Part shown: positions 1 through 7,280 of the stretch, one piece after another
Layout of the letters: every line of letters begins with the position of its first letter
Position numbering within the stretch: position 1 is the first letter of the stretch
Assembly (NCBI GenBank): GCA_949035555.1
Contig: CAROLD010000002.1
Coordinates: 182,978-246,977 of the forward strand
Direction: 5' to 3'
Length of the DNA stretch: 64,000 nucleotides
Origin: an uncultured bacterium
GTDB lineage: Bacteria; Cyanobacteriota; Vampirovibrionia; Gastranaerophilales; Gastranaerophilaceae
Translations under genes and position numbers: made by a program
Notes under the pieces: generated by a model
Databases searched by the model: none
Seen by the model: the letters and a program-made list of their open reading frames with translations, nothing else
What the model was told of the DNA's origin: nothing

Positions 1-278
1 TCAATAACTTTTTTATAAGCGGCAAGAGCCTTGTCATACTGGTCGATTTCCGAATATATTCCTGCAATTTTGGTATAAAGCATAATATCACCGCCGGAAA
101 GCTCAATTGCTTTTTCAAGCTTTGTGATAGCTTCTCTCAAATCCTGCTGATGTTCTGCACTGCAAGCTTCCTGATAAAGTGCGGTTGCTTCAGGCGTCAT
201 ATATGCAGATGAAGGCAATGCACCGAGAGCCAGTGAAGATAATAATATAGTGGTTAAAAGCTGCTTTTTAATTTTCAT
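1..278 (-). CDS. exported TPR-type protein, N-terminal part (runs off window)
   Basis: This is the start of a minus-strand gene whose 3' end lies outside the window; 92 codons are visible. The first 24 or so residues form a signal peptide (MKIKKQLLTTILLSSLALGA, then ALPSSA just before a likely cleavage site). After it come helix pairs with the TPR spacing, for example EAITKLEKAIELSGGD followed by KIAGIYSEIDQYDKALAAY. It is therefore probably a periplasmic or secreted TPR scaffold. There is no strong Shine-Dalgarno site close to the ATG. Exact partner and role cannot be told from the fragment. Confidence 0.7.
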   Translation of the reverse strand, partial: MKIKKQLLTTILLSSLALGALPSSAYMTPEATALYQEACSAEHQQDLREAITKLEKAIELSGGDIMLYTKIAGIYSEIDQYDKALAAYKKVI

Positions 279-325
279 AGTTGTAAAATTTACCCCTTAA
301 AACTTATATGATTTTACCATAAAAA

Positions 326-1237
326 CTACACCTGTGTAAAGCTGTCGGAATAGATTTTTTTGTTCAGCAAAATACCCGCTGTTTTAATAATATTTTGCTC
401 TTCAATACAGGTTTGGTCAAATTTTATATCCTCAATTTCACCAAAATTTTTAATCATTTCCGATAAATTTATATAAAGATTATCGAGAGAAGATTGTGGA
501 ACGCCGGCATCAAGCATTCTCAAAATTCGAACAAGCTCAACATCTTTGGCATCAATAATCGCCGCATCAAGCCCCGCACCATGTGCTAAACATGCATAAA
601 CTCGGTTCACAAGCGGCCTTAAATCTGATGGCATTCCATTTGAAATATTTGACAAACCAATAACGGTTTTAACTTGCGGTTCAAAACTTTCCTTAATCAT
701 ACGCAAAGTACTCAAAGCTTCTACAGCCTGTGTTTGATCAGCAGTAACAGGTAAAATTAAAGGATCAAAATAGAGTTTATCACTGCGTATTCCTTTTTCC
801 ATACATTTTTCGTAAATCTCAAAAACAATCTCAAGCCTGCCATCCGCTGTTTTAGGAATACCTAACTGTGCAGACATCGCAAGAGCAATCAGATTACAAT
901 TATACTCAAGCGCTAAATCAGTTAATCTGTCAAGTTTTTCTGAATCATTAGATGTGCTGTTTATAAAGCAATTCGCACTTACAGGTATAGTTCGCATCCC
1001 CTGTTCAATTGCATCAGCATTAGTCGAATCCAATGAAATCGGCTTGTTTTTTATCATTGGACAAAGCCATTCAAATACCCTGTCAAGTTTCCCTCTTGCA
1101 GGTCCTGCATTAATGTCAATACAATCAGTATTTTCCTGAATTTTTATCAAATTTTTGACAAAATTTTCGTCTTTTTGCTCAAGAGCTTCGCGGACTTTTT
1201 TAGAGATTATATGTATATTTTCGCCTATTAGTATCAT
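326..1237 (-). CDS. pterin-binding methyltetrahydrofolate methyltransferase-like protein (AcsE/DHPS fold)
   Basis: The 303-residue protein looks like the pterin-binding TIM-barrel family that includes the methyltransferase AcsE of the Wood-Ljungdahl pathway, the MetH pterin domain and dihydropteroate synthase. Visible family landmarks are GENIH at the N-terminus, DINAGP near residue 42, SLDSTN near 68, FDPLILPV near 155 and GLSNISNGMP near 193. The length matches AcsE (about 260-300), and no cobalamin or homocysteine domain is attached. Family knowledge suggests methyl transfer between methyl-tetrahydrofolate and a corrinoid protein; no corrinoid protein gene is adjacent, so the acceptor is unknown. 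A -10 box sits 6 nt before the ATG with no Shine-Dalgarno site, so the mRNA may be leaderless. Confidence 0.8.
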   Translation of the reverse strand: MILIGENIHIISKKVREALEQKDENFVKNLIKIQENTDCIDINAGPARGKLDRVFEWLCPMIKNKPISLDSTNADAIEQGMRTIPVSANCFINSTSNDSEKLDRLTDLALEYNCNLIALAMSAQLGIPKTADGRLEIVFEIYEKCMEKGIRSDKLYFDPLILPVTADQTQAVEALSTLRMIKESFEPQVKTVIGLSNISNGMPSDLRPLVNRVYACLAHGAGLDAAIIDAKDVELVRILRMLDAGVPQSSLDNLYINLSEMIKNFGEIEDIKFDQTCIEEQNIIKTAGILLNKKIYSDSFTQV

Positions 1238-1252
1238 ACAAAAATTTTACCA
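1238..1252 (-). promoter_or_regulatory. extended -10 promoter, leaderless geometry, for the 326-1237 gene
   Basis: On the minus strand TGG-TAAAAT is followed by 6 nt and then the ATG. The expected transcription start falls on or next to the start codon. Confidence 0.5.
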
Positions 1253-1403
1253 TAAATATCGCAAAATTATAACAAAATTTCAGCTAATTAAAACAATTTT
1301 TATAAAAACAAAATCCCTTAATAAAAATTTACAATTGAAACCCGCTTATATTGGCAAAAAAATCATGTTTTTCAGTTTATATATACAAAAATCATCACAA
1401 ACA

Positions 1404-1412
1404 TGGTATAAT
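1404..1412 (+). promoter_or_regulatory. -10 promoter element for the 52-residue protein gene
   Basis: TGGTATAAT, an extended -10 sequence, ends 46 nt before the ATG at 1459. The following 40-nt leader carries an AAAAAGGAG Shine-Dalgarno site. Confidence 0.5.
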
Positions 1413-1458
1413 ATGTAAGTGAGTTTACAACTTTAATGTGTAAAAAGGAGTGCGTTCT

Positions 1459-1617
1459 ATGGCAACAGTGGTTACAGACAAAGAAGGTAAAAAAGTTAAA
1501 TCTAAATTTACCGATGAATTTGAGAACTATTTGAAGAATCAATGCACCAAGACAACTTTCAATGGCACCGAATTGGAATCATTCTCATGGTACAAAAAAG
1601 TGTTAGGTCTTGTGTAA
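1459..1617 (+). CDS. small 52-residue protein of unknown function
   Basis: A short open frame of 52 codons that has everything a real gene needs: an extended -10 box at 1404-1412, a strong AAGGAG Shine-Dalgarno site at 1445-1450 with 8-nt spacing, and a GC-rich terminator 42 nt after the stop. The protein is basic at the N-terminus (DKEGKKVKSKF) and ends in a hydrophobic WYKKVLGLV. No signal peptide or membrane segment is visible and I do not recognise a family. Monocistronic and probably well expressed, judged only from the strength of its signals. Confidence 0.65.
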   Translation: MATVVTDKEGKKVKSKFTDEFENYLKNQCTKTTFNGTELESFSWYKKVLGLV

Positions 1618-1658
1618 CCCATTCTCAACCTTAGTCTCTGCAAATCAATTTTTAAAAT

Positions 1659-1682
1659 CCGGCTTTTACAGCCGGTTTTTTA
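1659..1682 (+). terminator. Rho-independent terminator of the 52-residue protein gene
   Basis: CCGGC / GCCGG stem with a 7-nt loop followed by a run of six T. Confidence 0.8.
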
Positions 1683-1759
1683 ATGCAAAAAAAAATAAAA
1701 AAAACATTCCCCACTTGGGCAATAGATTTTAGGGCAATAATCCAGTAAGGTAATAATGT

Positions 1760-1890
1760 AGATAAAAAAAGAATAAATCAAATCCGAAAGGATATAAAAA
1801 AAGATACACATCGTATGAAAAAGATATGCTTTTTTAAAGGCTGGTGTATGAAACGAAGGACGGTAACCACTGTCCTTCTATTTTTTTGCC
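1760..1890 (+). ncRNA. putative small structured RNA (unclassified)
   Basis: The 322-nt gap between the 52-residue gene and lepA holds a compact structured segment. A -10-like TAATAAT lies near 1750. Downstream, ATACAC (1804-1809) can pair with GTGTAT (1844-1849) around an inner AAAAAG/CTTTTT hairpin. A third hairpin, GAAGGAC (1855-1861) with GTCCTTC (1872-1878), is followed by TATTTTTTT, which is a good intrinsic terminator. No gene precedes this terminator except a possible 28-codon frame (1815-1901) with no clear Shine-Dalgarno site, or its 17-codon inner form from 1848. It matches no RNA family I know. Confidence 0.35.
1855..1887 (+). terminator. intrinsic terminator of the putative small RNA
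   Basis: 7-bp stem GAAGGAC/GTCCTTC, 10-nt loop, then TATTTTTTT. It lies 40 nt before the lepA promoter. Confidence 0.6.
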
Positions 1891-1926
1891 TGCTACTCTA
1901 ATGATTTACAACTGATTTTTTTCGGA

Positions 1927-1932
1927 TATAAT
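1927..1932 (+). promoter_or_regulatory. -10 box of lepA, leaderless geometry
   Basis: A perfect TATAAT ends 7 nt before the lepA ATG at 1940. No Shine-Dalgarno site fits in between, so the transcript likely begins at or within 1-2 nt of the start codon. Confidence 0.5.
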
Positions 1933-1939
1933 CAATGTT

Positions 1940-3742
1940 ATGAAGACAAGAGAAAATGTAAGAAATTTTTGTATAATTGCCCACATCGACCACGGTAAGT
2001 CAACACTTGCCGACAGACTTTTGGAGAAAACAGGAACTGTTGCCCAGCGCGATATGCAGGAACAGCTTCTTGATTCAATGGATATCGAACGCGAACGCGG
2101 AATTACTATTAAACTTAACGCGGCTCGCATGAATTACACAGCTCAGAATGGCAAAAATTACGAACTCAACCTGATTGATACCCCCGGACACGTGGATTTT
2201 TCTTACGAAGTTTCACGTTCTCTTGCCGCTTGCGAAGGTGCACTGCTTATTGTTGACGCAACTCAAGGGGTTGAAGCTCAAACTCTTGCAAATGTTTATC
2301 TGGCAATTGAACAGAATTTAGAAATTATTCCTGTAATTAATAAAATTGACCTTCCTTCCGCCGATGTCGAACGTGTCAGACAAGAAATTGAAGAAATTCT
2401 TGGAATTGATGCTTCAATGGCTATCCCTGTCAGTGCAAAAACAGGGGTCGGTATCGAAGATGTACTTGAAGCTGTTGTAAACTACGTTCCTGCACCTGTT
2501 GACCATTCGGACAAACCATTAAGAGCTCTGGTCTTTGACAGCATTTATGATCAGTATTTAGGAACTGTCTGTTATTTTAAAGTTGTTGACGGATGTATAA
2601 ATGTAGGCGACAAAGTCAGATTTATGGCATCAGGCAAAGAATGCGAAGTTGTTGAACTAGGTTACCAAACACCTGCGCGTATGCCTATTAAAAAGCTTAC
2701 CTGCGGTGATGTAGGATATTTTGCGGGTTCAATCAAAGAATTAACAAGATTTGTCGGCGACACTATCACTAATGTCGAAAATCCTGCAACTGAAGCTCTA
2801 CCGGGTTATAAAGAAGCACTTCCGATGGTATTTTCAGGTATGTATCCGGTTGACAACGAAGACTACGGCGACCTTAAAGAAGCTCTTGAAAAATTAAAAT
2901 TAAATGACAGCAGTATTACATTTGAACCGGAAACCTCAAGCGCGTTAGGTTTCGGTTTTCGATGCGGATTTTTGGGAATGCTTCACATGGAAATCGCTCA
3001 GGAAAGACTAGAGCGTGAATACGACCTTTCCCTTGTTACAACTGCTCCTTCTGTAATTTACAAGGTCCACAAAACTAACGGTGAAATCGTAGAAATTGAC
3101 AACCCGTCAAATCTTCCTGCCGCACAATACAGAGATTATATTGAAGAACCTTATGTAAAAGTTCAGGTCATCACACCAAACGAATTCGTTGGAACACTAA
3201 TGGATTTATCACAATCAAAACGCGGGATTTTCAAAAATATGACTTACCTTGACAAAGTCCGCGTTGATTTGACCTATGAAATTCCATTAAGCGAAGTTAT
3301 TACAGACTTTTACGACCAGCTGAAATCCAGAACCAAAGGTTATGCAAGTTTGGATTACGAATTCAGCGAATACAAGCGTTCAAAACTTGTAAAACTTGAC
3401 ATCATGCTCGCAGGCGAAATCGTCGATGCTCTATCCGTAATATGTCACGAAGATAGCGCTTTTTACGTAGGTCAGAAACTTACGGCTAAATTAAAAGACA
3501 TCATCCCGAGACAACTGTTTGAAGTGCCTATTCAGGCGGCTGTCGGCGGAAGAGTTATTGCAAGAACAAACATCAAAGCAATGCGCAAAAACGTACTTGC
3601 TAAATGTTACGGCGGTGATATTTCCAGAAAACGTAAACTTCTTGAAAAACAGAAAAAAGGTAAAAAACGTATGAAATCAGTTGGAAGTGTAGAAGTACCA
3701 CAAGAAGCATTTATGGCGGTTCTTAGCCTTGACGAAGATTAG
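1940..3742 (+). CDS. lepA: elongation factor 4 (back-translocating GTPase LepA)
   Basis: A 600-residue translational GTPase. The G motifs are in order: AHIDHGKSTL (G1), the RERGITIK switch region (G2), DTPGHVDF (G3), NKIDLP (G4) and SAKTG (G5). The length and the EF-G-like domains fit LepA, as does the Lys/Arg-rich C-terminal tail (KRKLLEKQKKGKKRMK) that is typical of LepA and absent from EF-G and EF-Tu. The protein acts on ribosomes, and by family knowledge it affects translation or ribosome biogenesis under stress. The ATG has no Shine-Dalgarno site, and a TATAAT sits just upstream. The last 20 bases overlap the convergent HTH gene at 3723. Confidence 0.97.
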   Translation: MKTRENVRNFCIIAHIDHGKSTLADRLLEKTGTVAQRDMQEQLLDSMDIERERGITIKLNAARMNYTAQNGKNYELNLIDTPGHVDFSYEVSRSLAACEGALLIVDATQGVEAQTLANVYLAIEQNLEIIPVINKIDLPSADVERVRQEIEEILGIDASMAIPVSAKTGVGIEDVLEAVVNYVPAPVDHSDKPLRALVFDSIYDQYLGTVCYFKVVDGCINVGDKVRFMASGKECEVVELGYQTPARMPIKKLTCGDVGYFAGSIKELTRFVGDTITNVENPATEALPGYKEALPMVFSGMYPVDNEDYGDLKEALEKLKLNDSSITFEPETSSALGFGFRCGFLGMLHMEIAQERLEREYDLSLVTTAPSVIYKVHKTNGEIVEIDNPSNLPAAQYRDYIEEPYVKVQVITPNEFVGTLMDLSQSKRGIFKNMTYLDKVRVDLTYEIPLSEVITDFYDQLKSRTKGYASLDYEFSEYKRSKLVKLDIMLAGEIVDALSVICHEDSAFYVGQKLTAKLKDIIPRQLFEVPIQAAVGGRVIARTNIKAMRKNVLAKCYGGDISRKRKLLEKQKKGKKRMKSVGSVEVPQEAFMAVLSLDED

Positions 3743-3965
3743 TTATTCCTTTGGTTGCTGCGATTAGTGCGGCATCCAGTCGATTTTTTACTCCAACTTT
3801 TCGAATTATAGATGCAACATGTGCCTTTACAGTGTGATGGGTAATCATTAAAAGCTGTGCAATTTGTTTATTTGTCTTCCCCTGCATAACATATTGCAAA
3901 ACCTCTATTTCCCTGTCAGTTAGAGGCTTTTTCGCTTTAGAACTTTCCATTTCTGTCTTGTTCAC
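3723..3965 (-). CDS. orphan LuxR/GerE-type helix-turn-helix protein
   Basis: An 80-residue protein that is almost only a GerE-type DNA-binding domain. LTDREIEVLQYVMQGKTNKQ is the classic start of the LuxR HTH, followed by IAQLLMITHHTVKAHVASI and the final helix. There is no receiver or ligand-binding domain, so it cannot be a normal phosphorylation-controlled regulator unless it partners with another protein. The GTG start is supported by AAAGGA with 9-nt spacing and a TATAAT at 3982-3987 on the minus strand. Its 3' end overlaps lepA by 20 bp in convergent orientation. Targets are unknown. Confidence 0.85.
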   Translation of the reverse strand: MNKTEMESSKAKKPLTDREIEVLQYVMQGKTNKQIAQLLMITHHTVKAHVASIIRKVGVKNRLDAALIAATKGITNLRQG

Positions 3966-4207
3966 TTAAACTAATCCTTTCATTATATACTTAATATTAA
4001 CATTACCTAGCCATATTGCTATTAGCCATTTGGGTACAATTTTCGCAAAAAGGTTACCTTGCAGGTGTTATTATTAAACATGTATTAAGAAATGTTAAGT
4101 TAAGAAAAGAAATAAGCAATTATTTAAAAGTGAAATACTTTATATATATACGAGATGGAAAATCAAAATATAGGATGATTGATTAGAACAAAACATTTAC
4201 CAGAGAG

Positions 4208-4217
4208 TATGTGAGTA
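4208..4217 (+). repeat. 5' complementary arm of the first PFAELFA gene
   Basis: The 10-mer TATGTGAGTA lies just before the Shine-Dalgarno site of the 4235 gene. It is the exact reverse complement of TACTCACATA at 4689-4698, located between stop codon and terminator. Confidence 0.7.
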
Positions 4218-4234
4218 CAAAAGGAGATTCGACA

Positions 4235-4669
4235 ATGGGATTAGACAACATTAATTTTAACGCAACAAACTTCTTTAACATCGGCGGTGTTAAAAAGGCA
4301 GGAAAAGCATCCGAAACAAATAATGTTTCAGAAAAAGCACCGATTGATATTAAAAGTACAAATACAGTTGGCAGATCAGATTTAGATGATGTTAACTCTT
4401 TATCAAACAGAGCAAAGATTAATTCACCATCAGCACAAGGTTTGGCATCAGCTGAACAAATTCAAAACGGTCAACTGGTTGGACCATATCACTTTGACAG
4501 TTTAGGTGATTATAACTCTAAATTATTCACTTTAAAATACAATTCCGCAAATACTCCAAGCATCGCAAAAGGCACTGATTATGCTTGTGAAAACATTGAA
4601 TTTGCAGGTGTTGCAGGCAATATTACAGCAGCAGCTAAAGATTCACCATTTGCAGAATTATTTGCATAA
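4235..4669 (+). CDS. PFAELFA-tail protein 1, unknown function
   Basis: A 144-residue protein with no signal peptide or membrane helix. Its ends resemble the next gene: an Asn/Phe-rich head (FNATNFFNIGGVKKAGKA) and an identical last seven residues PFAELFA. The middle is different and rich in Ser, Asn and Ala. The ATG at 4235 is chosen over an upstream in-frame GTG (4211) because AAGGAG lies 8 nt before it. The transcript unit is short and ends at a GC-rich terminator. Complementary arms bracket the gene (4208-4217 and 4689-4698). I do not know this family. The shared tail could be an export, localisation or turnover signal, but that is a guess. Confidence 0.8.
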   Translation: MGLDNINFNATNFFNIGGVKKAGKASETNNVSEKAPIDIKSTNTVGRSDLDDVNSLSNRAKINSPSAQGLASAEQIQNGQLVGPYHFDSLGDYNSKLFTLKYNSANTPSIAKGTDYACENIEFAGVAGNITAAAKDSPFAELFA

Positions 4670-4688
4670 TCTATTGAATTAAATTTTA

Positions 4689-4698
4689 TACTCACATA
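4689..4698 (+). repeat. 3' complementary arm of the first PFAELFA gene
   Basis: TACTCACATA, a perfect 10-bp match to the arm at 4208-4217, placed 19 nt after the stop codon and 5 nt before the terminator stem. Confidence 0.7.
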
Positions 4699-4703
4699 TA
4701 TTC

Positions 4704-4733
4704 AGGTCAGCCCGCAAAGCTGACCTTTTATTT
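4704..4733 (+). terminator. Rho-independent terminator of PFAELFA gene 1
   Basis: AGGTCAGC / GCTGACCT, a perfect 8-bp stem with a 7-nt loop, followed by TTTATTTT. Confidence 0.9.
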
Positions 4734-4806
4734 TGCGCAATTTACAAAACTTCACAAAACTTGCCATTTTTCTAAAGTTTATTAAATAACATACCGATAG
4801 TAATAA

Positions 4807-4817
4807 TGTGAGTAAAT
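4807..4817 (+). repeat. 5' complementary arm of the second PFAELFA gene
   Basis: TGTGAGTAAAT is the exact reverse complement of ATTTACTCACA at 5263-5273. It overlaps the end of a TAATAAT that may be the -10 box. Confidence 0.7.
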
Positions 4818-4834
4818 TATAAGGAGAACCGAAA

Positions 4835-5245
4835 ATGGCAATCGAGTTTAATAGATTTAACAAAAACTATGACAACTACAACTTCGCTATCGGTCAAAAA
4901 GCAGTAAAAGATGCAAAGAAAGCAGAAGAAACAAAAGAAGTAGAAAAAAGTAATGTTGAATACAAAGGTTTAAAAAATGAAACAGATTTATTAACCCAAA
5001 ACGTACAAAACTTATATGGCGTACGTTTAGGTAAATTCACAGCAGAAGATAAAGATTTAGCGGCATCAACAAATGCAATTTTAGCAAGCCTTGGATACGA
5101 TTACAAAGTATCAGCAGCGCAAGTTGCAAGTGTAACAAACGGCTTGAATACAGTTGTAATGCCGGGAATGCAAAGAGCCGAAGACGGTGCGGTTGAAGCG
5201 CACATTATGGATCCGAACGGCCCGTTTGCAGAATTGTTTGCATAA
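4835..5245 (+). CDS. PFAELFA-tail protein 2, unknown function
   Basis: A 136-residue protein, paralogue-like partner of the 4235 gene. The head carries a similar Asn/Phe pattern (FNKNYDNYNFAIGQKAVK) followed by a charged Lys/Glu stretch, then a compact Ala/Gly/Val-rich middle (LAASTNAILASLGYDYKV) and the tail GPFAELFA. No signal peptide or membrane segment is seen. TAAGGAG precedes the ATG with 8-nt spacing. It has its own terminator at 5279-5310 and its own pair of complementary arms, so it is a separate transcription unit of the same design. Function unknown. Confidence 0.8.
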   Translation: MAIEFNRFNKNYDNYNFAIGQKAVKDAKKAEETKEVEKSNVEYKGLKNETDLLTQNVQNLYGVRLGKFTAEDKDLAASTNAILASLGYDYKVSAAQVASVTNGLNTVVMPGMQRAEDGAVEAHIMDPNGPFAELFA

Positions 5246-5262
5246 GACTTATAAATACATAC

Positions 5263-5273
5263 ATTTACTCACA
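5263..5273 (+). repeat. 3' complementary arm of the second PFAELFA gene
   Basis: ATTTACTCACA, a perfect 11-bp match to the arm at 4807-4817, 17 nt after the stop codon and 5 nt before the terminator stem. Confidence 0.7.
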
Positions 5274-5278
5274 CGTAC

Positions 5279-5310
5279 AGATCGGCTTAACCGCCGGTCT
5301 TTTTGTTTTT
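5279..5310 (+). terminator. Rho-independent terminator of PFAELFA gene 2
   Basis: AGATCGGC / GCCGGTCT stem with one G-U pair and a 6-nt loop, followed by TTTTGTTTTT. Confidence 0.85.
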
Positions 5311-5375
5311 ACTGCAAAATTTGTAAACCAAAAATATGAATTTTAACTAAAAATATACCTGAAAAAGTTTGTTGA

Positions 5376-5384
5376 TGTTACAAT
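5376..5384 (+). promoter_or_regulatory. extended -10 promoter of dnaG, leaderless geometry
   Basis: TGT-TACAAT followed by exactly 6 nt and the ATG at 5391. No Shine-Dalgarno site is present. Confidence 0.5.
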
Positions 5385-5390
5385 TTTAGT

Positions 5391-7280
5391 ATGGCAGGCA
5401 CGTGGGATGAATTAGTACAACAGATTAAAGAACGCTTGGATATTGTGGAAGTTGTATCCGAAAGCGTTGTACTGAAAAAAAGAGGGAACAATTACTGGGG
5501 ATTATGTCCGTTCCATAAGGACAAAAATCCGTCATTTTGTGTAACTCCGCATCTTGGGATTTACAAATGTTTCAGCTGCGGCGAAGCAGGCGACACTCTC
5601 AAATTCATGATGAAAACGAGAAATGTCGAATTCAAAGACCTGATAATTGAACTTGCCGAAAAATTCGGACTAGAGGTTCCCACAACACACAAACCGTCAG
5701 ATGGTTCTGCAAAAGCATTGAAAGAACAAATGCTCAAAGCAACAGAGCTTGCTGCAGTTTTTTATCACGATTTACTTATCAGAAACAAAGATGCAAATGC
5801 TGAAATTGCGCTGGATTATCTGACCAAAAGAGGAATTGGTGCGGATATTATTAAAAAATTCCATCTGGGAATTGCTCCAAAAGCTTACACCACCTTGTAC
5901 GACGAATTGCGAAAAGATTTTTCAAACGAGGTTCTTGAAAAAGCAGGTTTAATTTTGAAAAGCGAAAAGGGCGGATATATTGACCGTTTCCGCAACCGTG
6001 TAATTATACCTATCCAAAACGAAAACGGTGAGTTCGTTGCATTCGGGGCACGAGCGCTTGAAAAAGACCAAAATCCGAAATATCTAAACTCATCAGATTC
6101 TCTTATATATAATAAAAGCCGTTTGCTTTACGGACTCTGGACAGCAAAAGACGCAATAAGAGAAAATGACTCGGTAATCCTGATGGAAGGATATTTTGAC
6201 GTTATTTCATCCCAAGCGCACGGGATAGAAAACTGTGTAGCATCTTGCGGAACATCTCTAACTCCTGACCACGTAAAATTGTTATCACGATACACAAAAT
6301 CAAGAAAAATATATTTGTCTTTTGATACGGATTCAGCAGGACAAAAAGCAACCGCACGCGGAGCTGAGATTATAAGAGAAGTTTTTGCAGGATTGGGAAA
6401 CATCAAACAGTTTGACGAAAGTTATCTTTCATCAGGAGACGACAAATACGCTTGCGAAATCCGCGTAATCGCACCGCCGGAAGGCAAAGACCCTGACGAA
6501 TTTGTACGTTCCGTGGGCGCAGATGCTTACAAGATGTATATGGAAAACGCACCGTTATTTATTGATTTTCAGCTGAACAGTATTTTGCAAAACAAGGATA
6601 AATTCACAACACCTCAGCAAAAAGCACAGTACATAGGTTCAATAATTCCTGTTCTTGTAGAAATTCAGAACAAAATTATCCGTTCAGAATACATTGATAT
6701 GGTAGCTCAAACCCTTTCTATTAACGCGGATGCACTGCGCACGGAAATTCGTTCATACGAACGCGCAACTTTGCCGAAAGTGGAGAGAATTGTTAAGAAT
6801 GTAACAAAAAATGACTCTGTACTAAAAAAAGCGCAAAAAAATTTATTGAGTGTTTTTTTTGTACCCGACAGTCATTTTACATTTACTCAAATCAATGAAA
6901 TGATAAGCGATGTTGCATTTGACGACGAAATATTAATAATTGTAAAATCTACGATTGACAAATTAATATGTAGCGTAAATAATGTGAAAGAATTAATTGA
7001 ACATTTATATACCGAATTTGTTGATAACAGTGAAGCACAGGCTATTTTGCCGGAGCTTGTATCAATATCAGAAGCGTATAAAGGTCTGTCAGAAGAAGAT
7101 TTTGGAAGTGTGATAGAAGAAACAATAGCCAAAATAAATCAAATCAGACAGGTTAAAGAAATCGAACACATTAAAAAGATGTACAAAGGGATTGACGACG
7201 ACGATCCCGAGGCCCTTAAAATTCAAATACAACTAAGAGATAAAATAAAGAAAAAAATACAAAAATCGGAGAAGAATTAG
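5391..7280 (+). CDS. dnaG: DNA primase
   Basis: A 629-residue DnaG that makes RNA primers for the replication fork. The N-terminal zinc finger is visible as C39-x2-H42-x17-C60-x2-C63. The TOPRIM catalytic core shows LMEGYFDVI, where the Glu is the metal-binding residue, and SFDTDSAGQKA with its two Asp. The C-terminal third is the helicase-interaction part and is poorly conserved, as usual. The stop codon is directly followed by the rpoD ATG, so the two are co-transcribed, the classic macromolecular synthesis arrangement though without rpsU. The start has a leaderless-type -10 box. Confidence 0.97.
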   Translation: MAGTWDELVQQIKERLDIVEVVSESVVLKKRGNNYWGLCPFHKDKNPSFCVTPHLGIYKCFSCGEAGDTLKFMMKTRNVEFKDLIIELAEKFGLEVPTTHKPSDGSAKALKEQMLKATELAAVFYHDLLIRNKDANAEIALDYLTKRGIGADIIKKFHLGIAPKAYTTLYDELRKDFSNEVLEKAGLILKSEKGGYIDRFRNRVIIPIQNENGEFVAFGARALEKDQNPKYLNSSDSLIYNKSRLLYGLWTAKDAIRENDSVILMEGYFDVISSQAHGIENCVASCGTSLTPDHVKLLSRYTKSRKIYLSFDTDSAGQKATARGAEIIREVFAGLGNIKQFDESYLSSGDDKYACEIRVIAPPEGKDPDEFVRSVGADAYKMYMENAPLFIDFQLNSILQNKDKFTTPQQKAQYIGSIIPVLVEIQNKIIRSEYIDMVAQTLSINADALRTEIRSYERATLPKVERIVKNVTKNDSVLKKAQKNLLSVFFVPDSHFTFTQINEMISDVAFDDEILIIVKSTIDKLICSVNNVKELIEHLYTEFVDNSEAQAILPELVSISEAYKGLSEEDFGSVIEETIAKINQIRQVKEIEHIKKMYKGIDDDDPEALKIQIQLRDKIKKKIQKSEKN

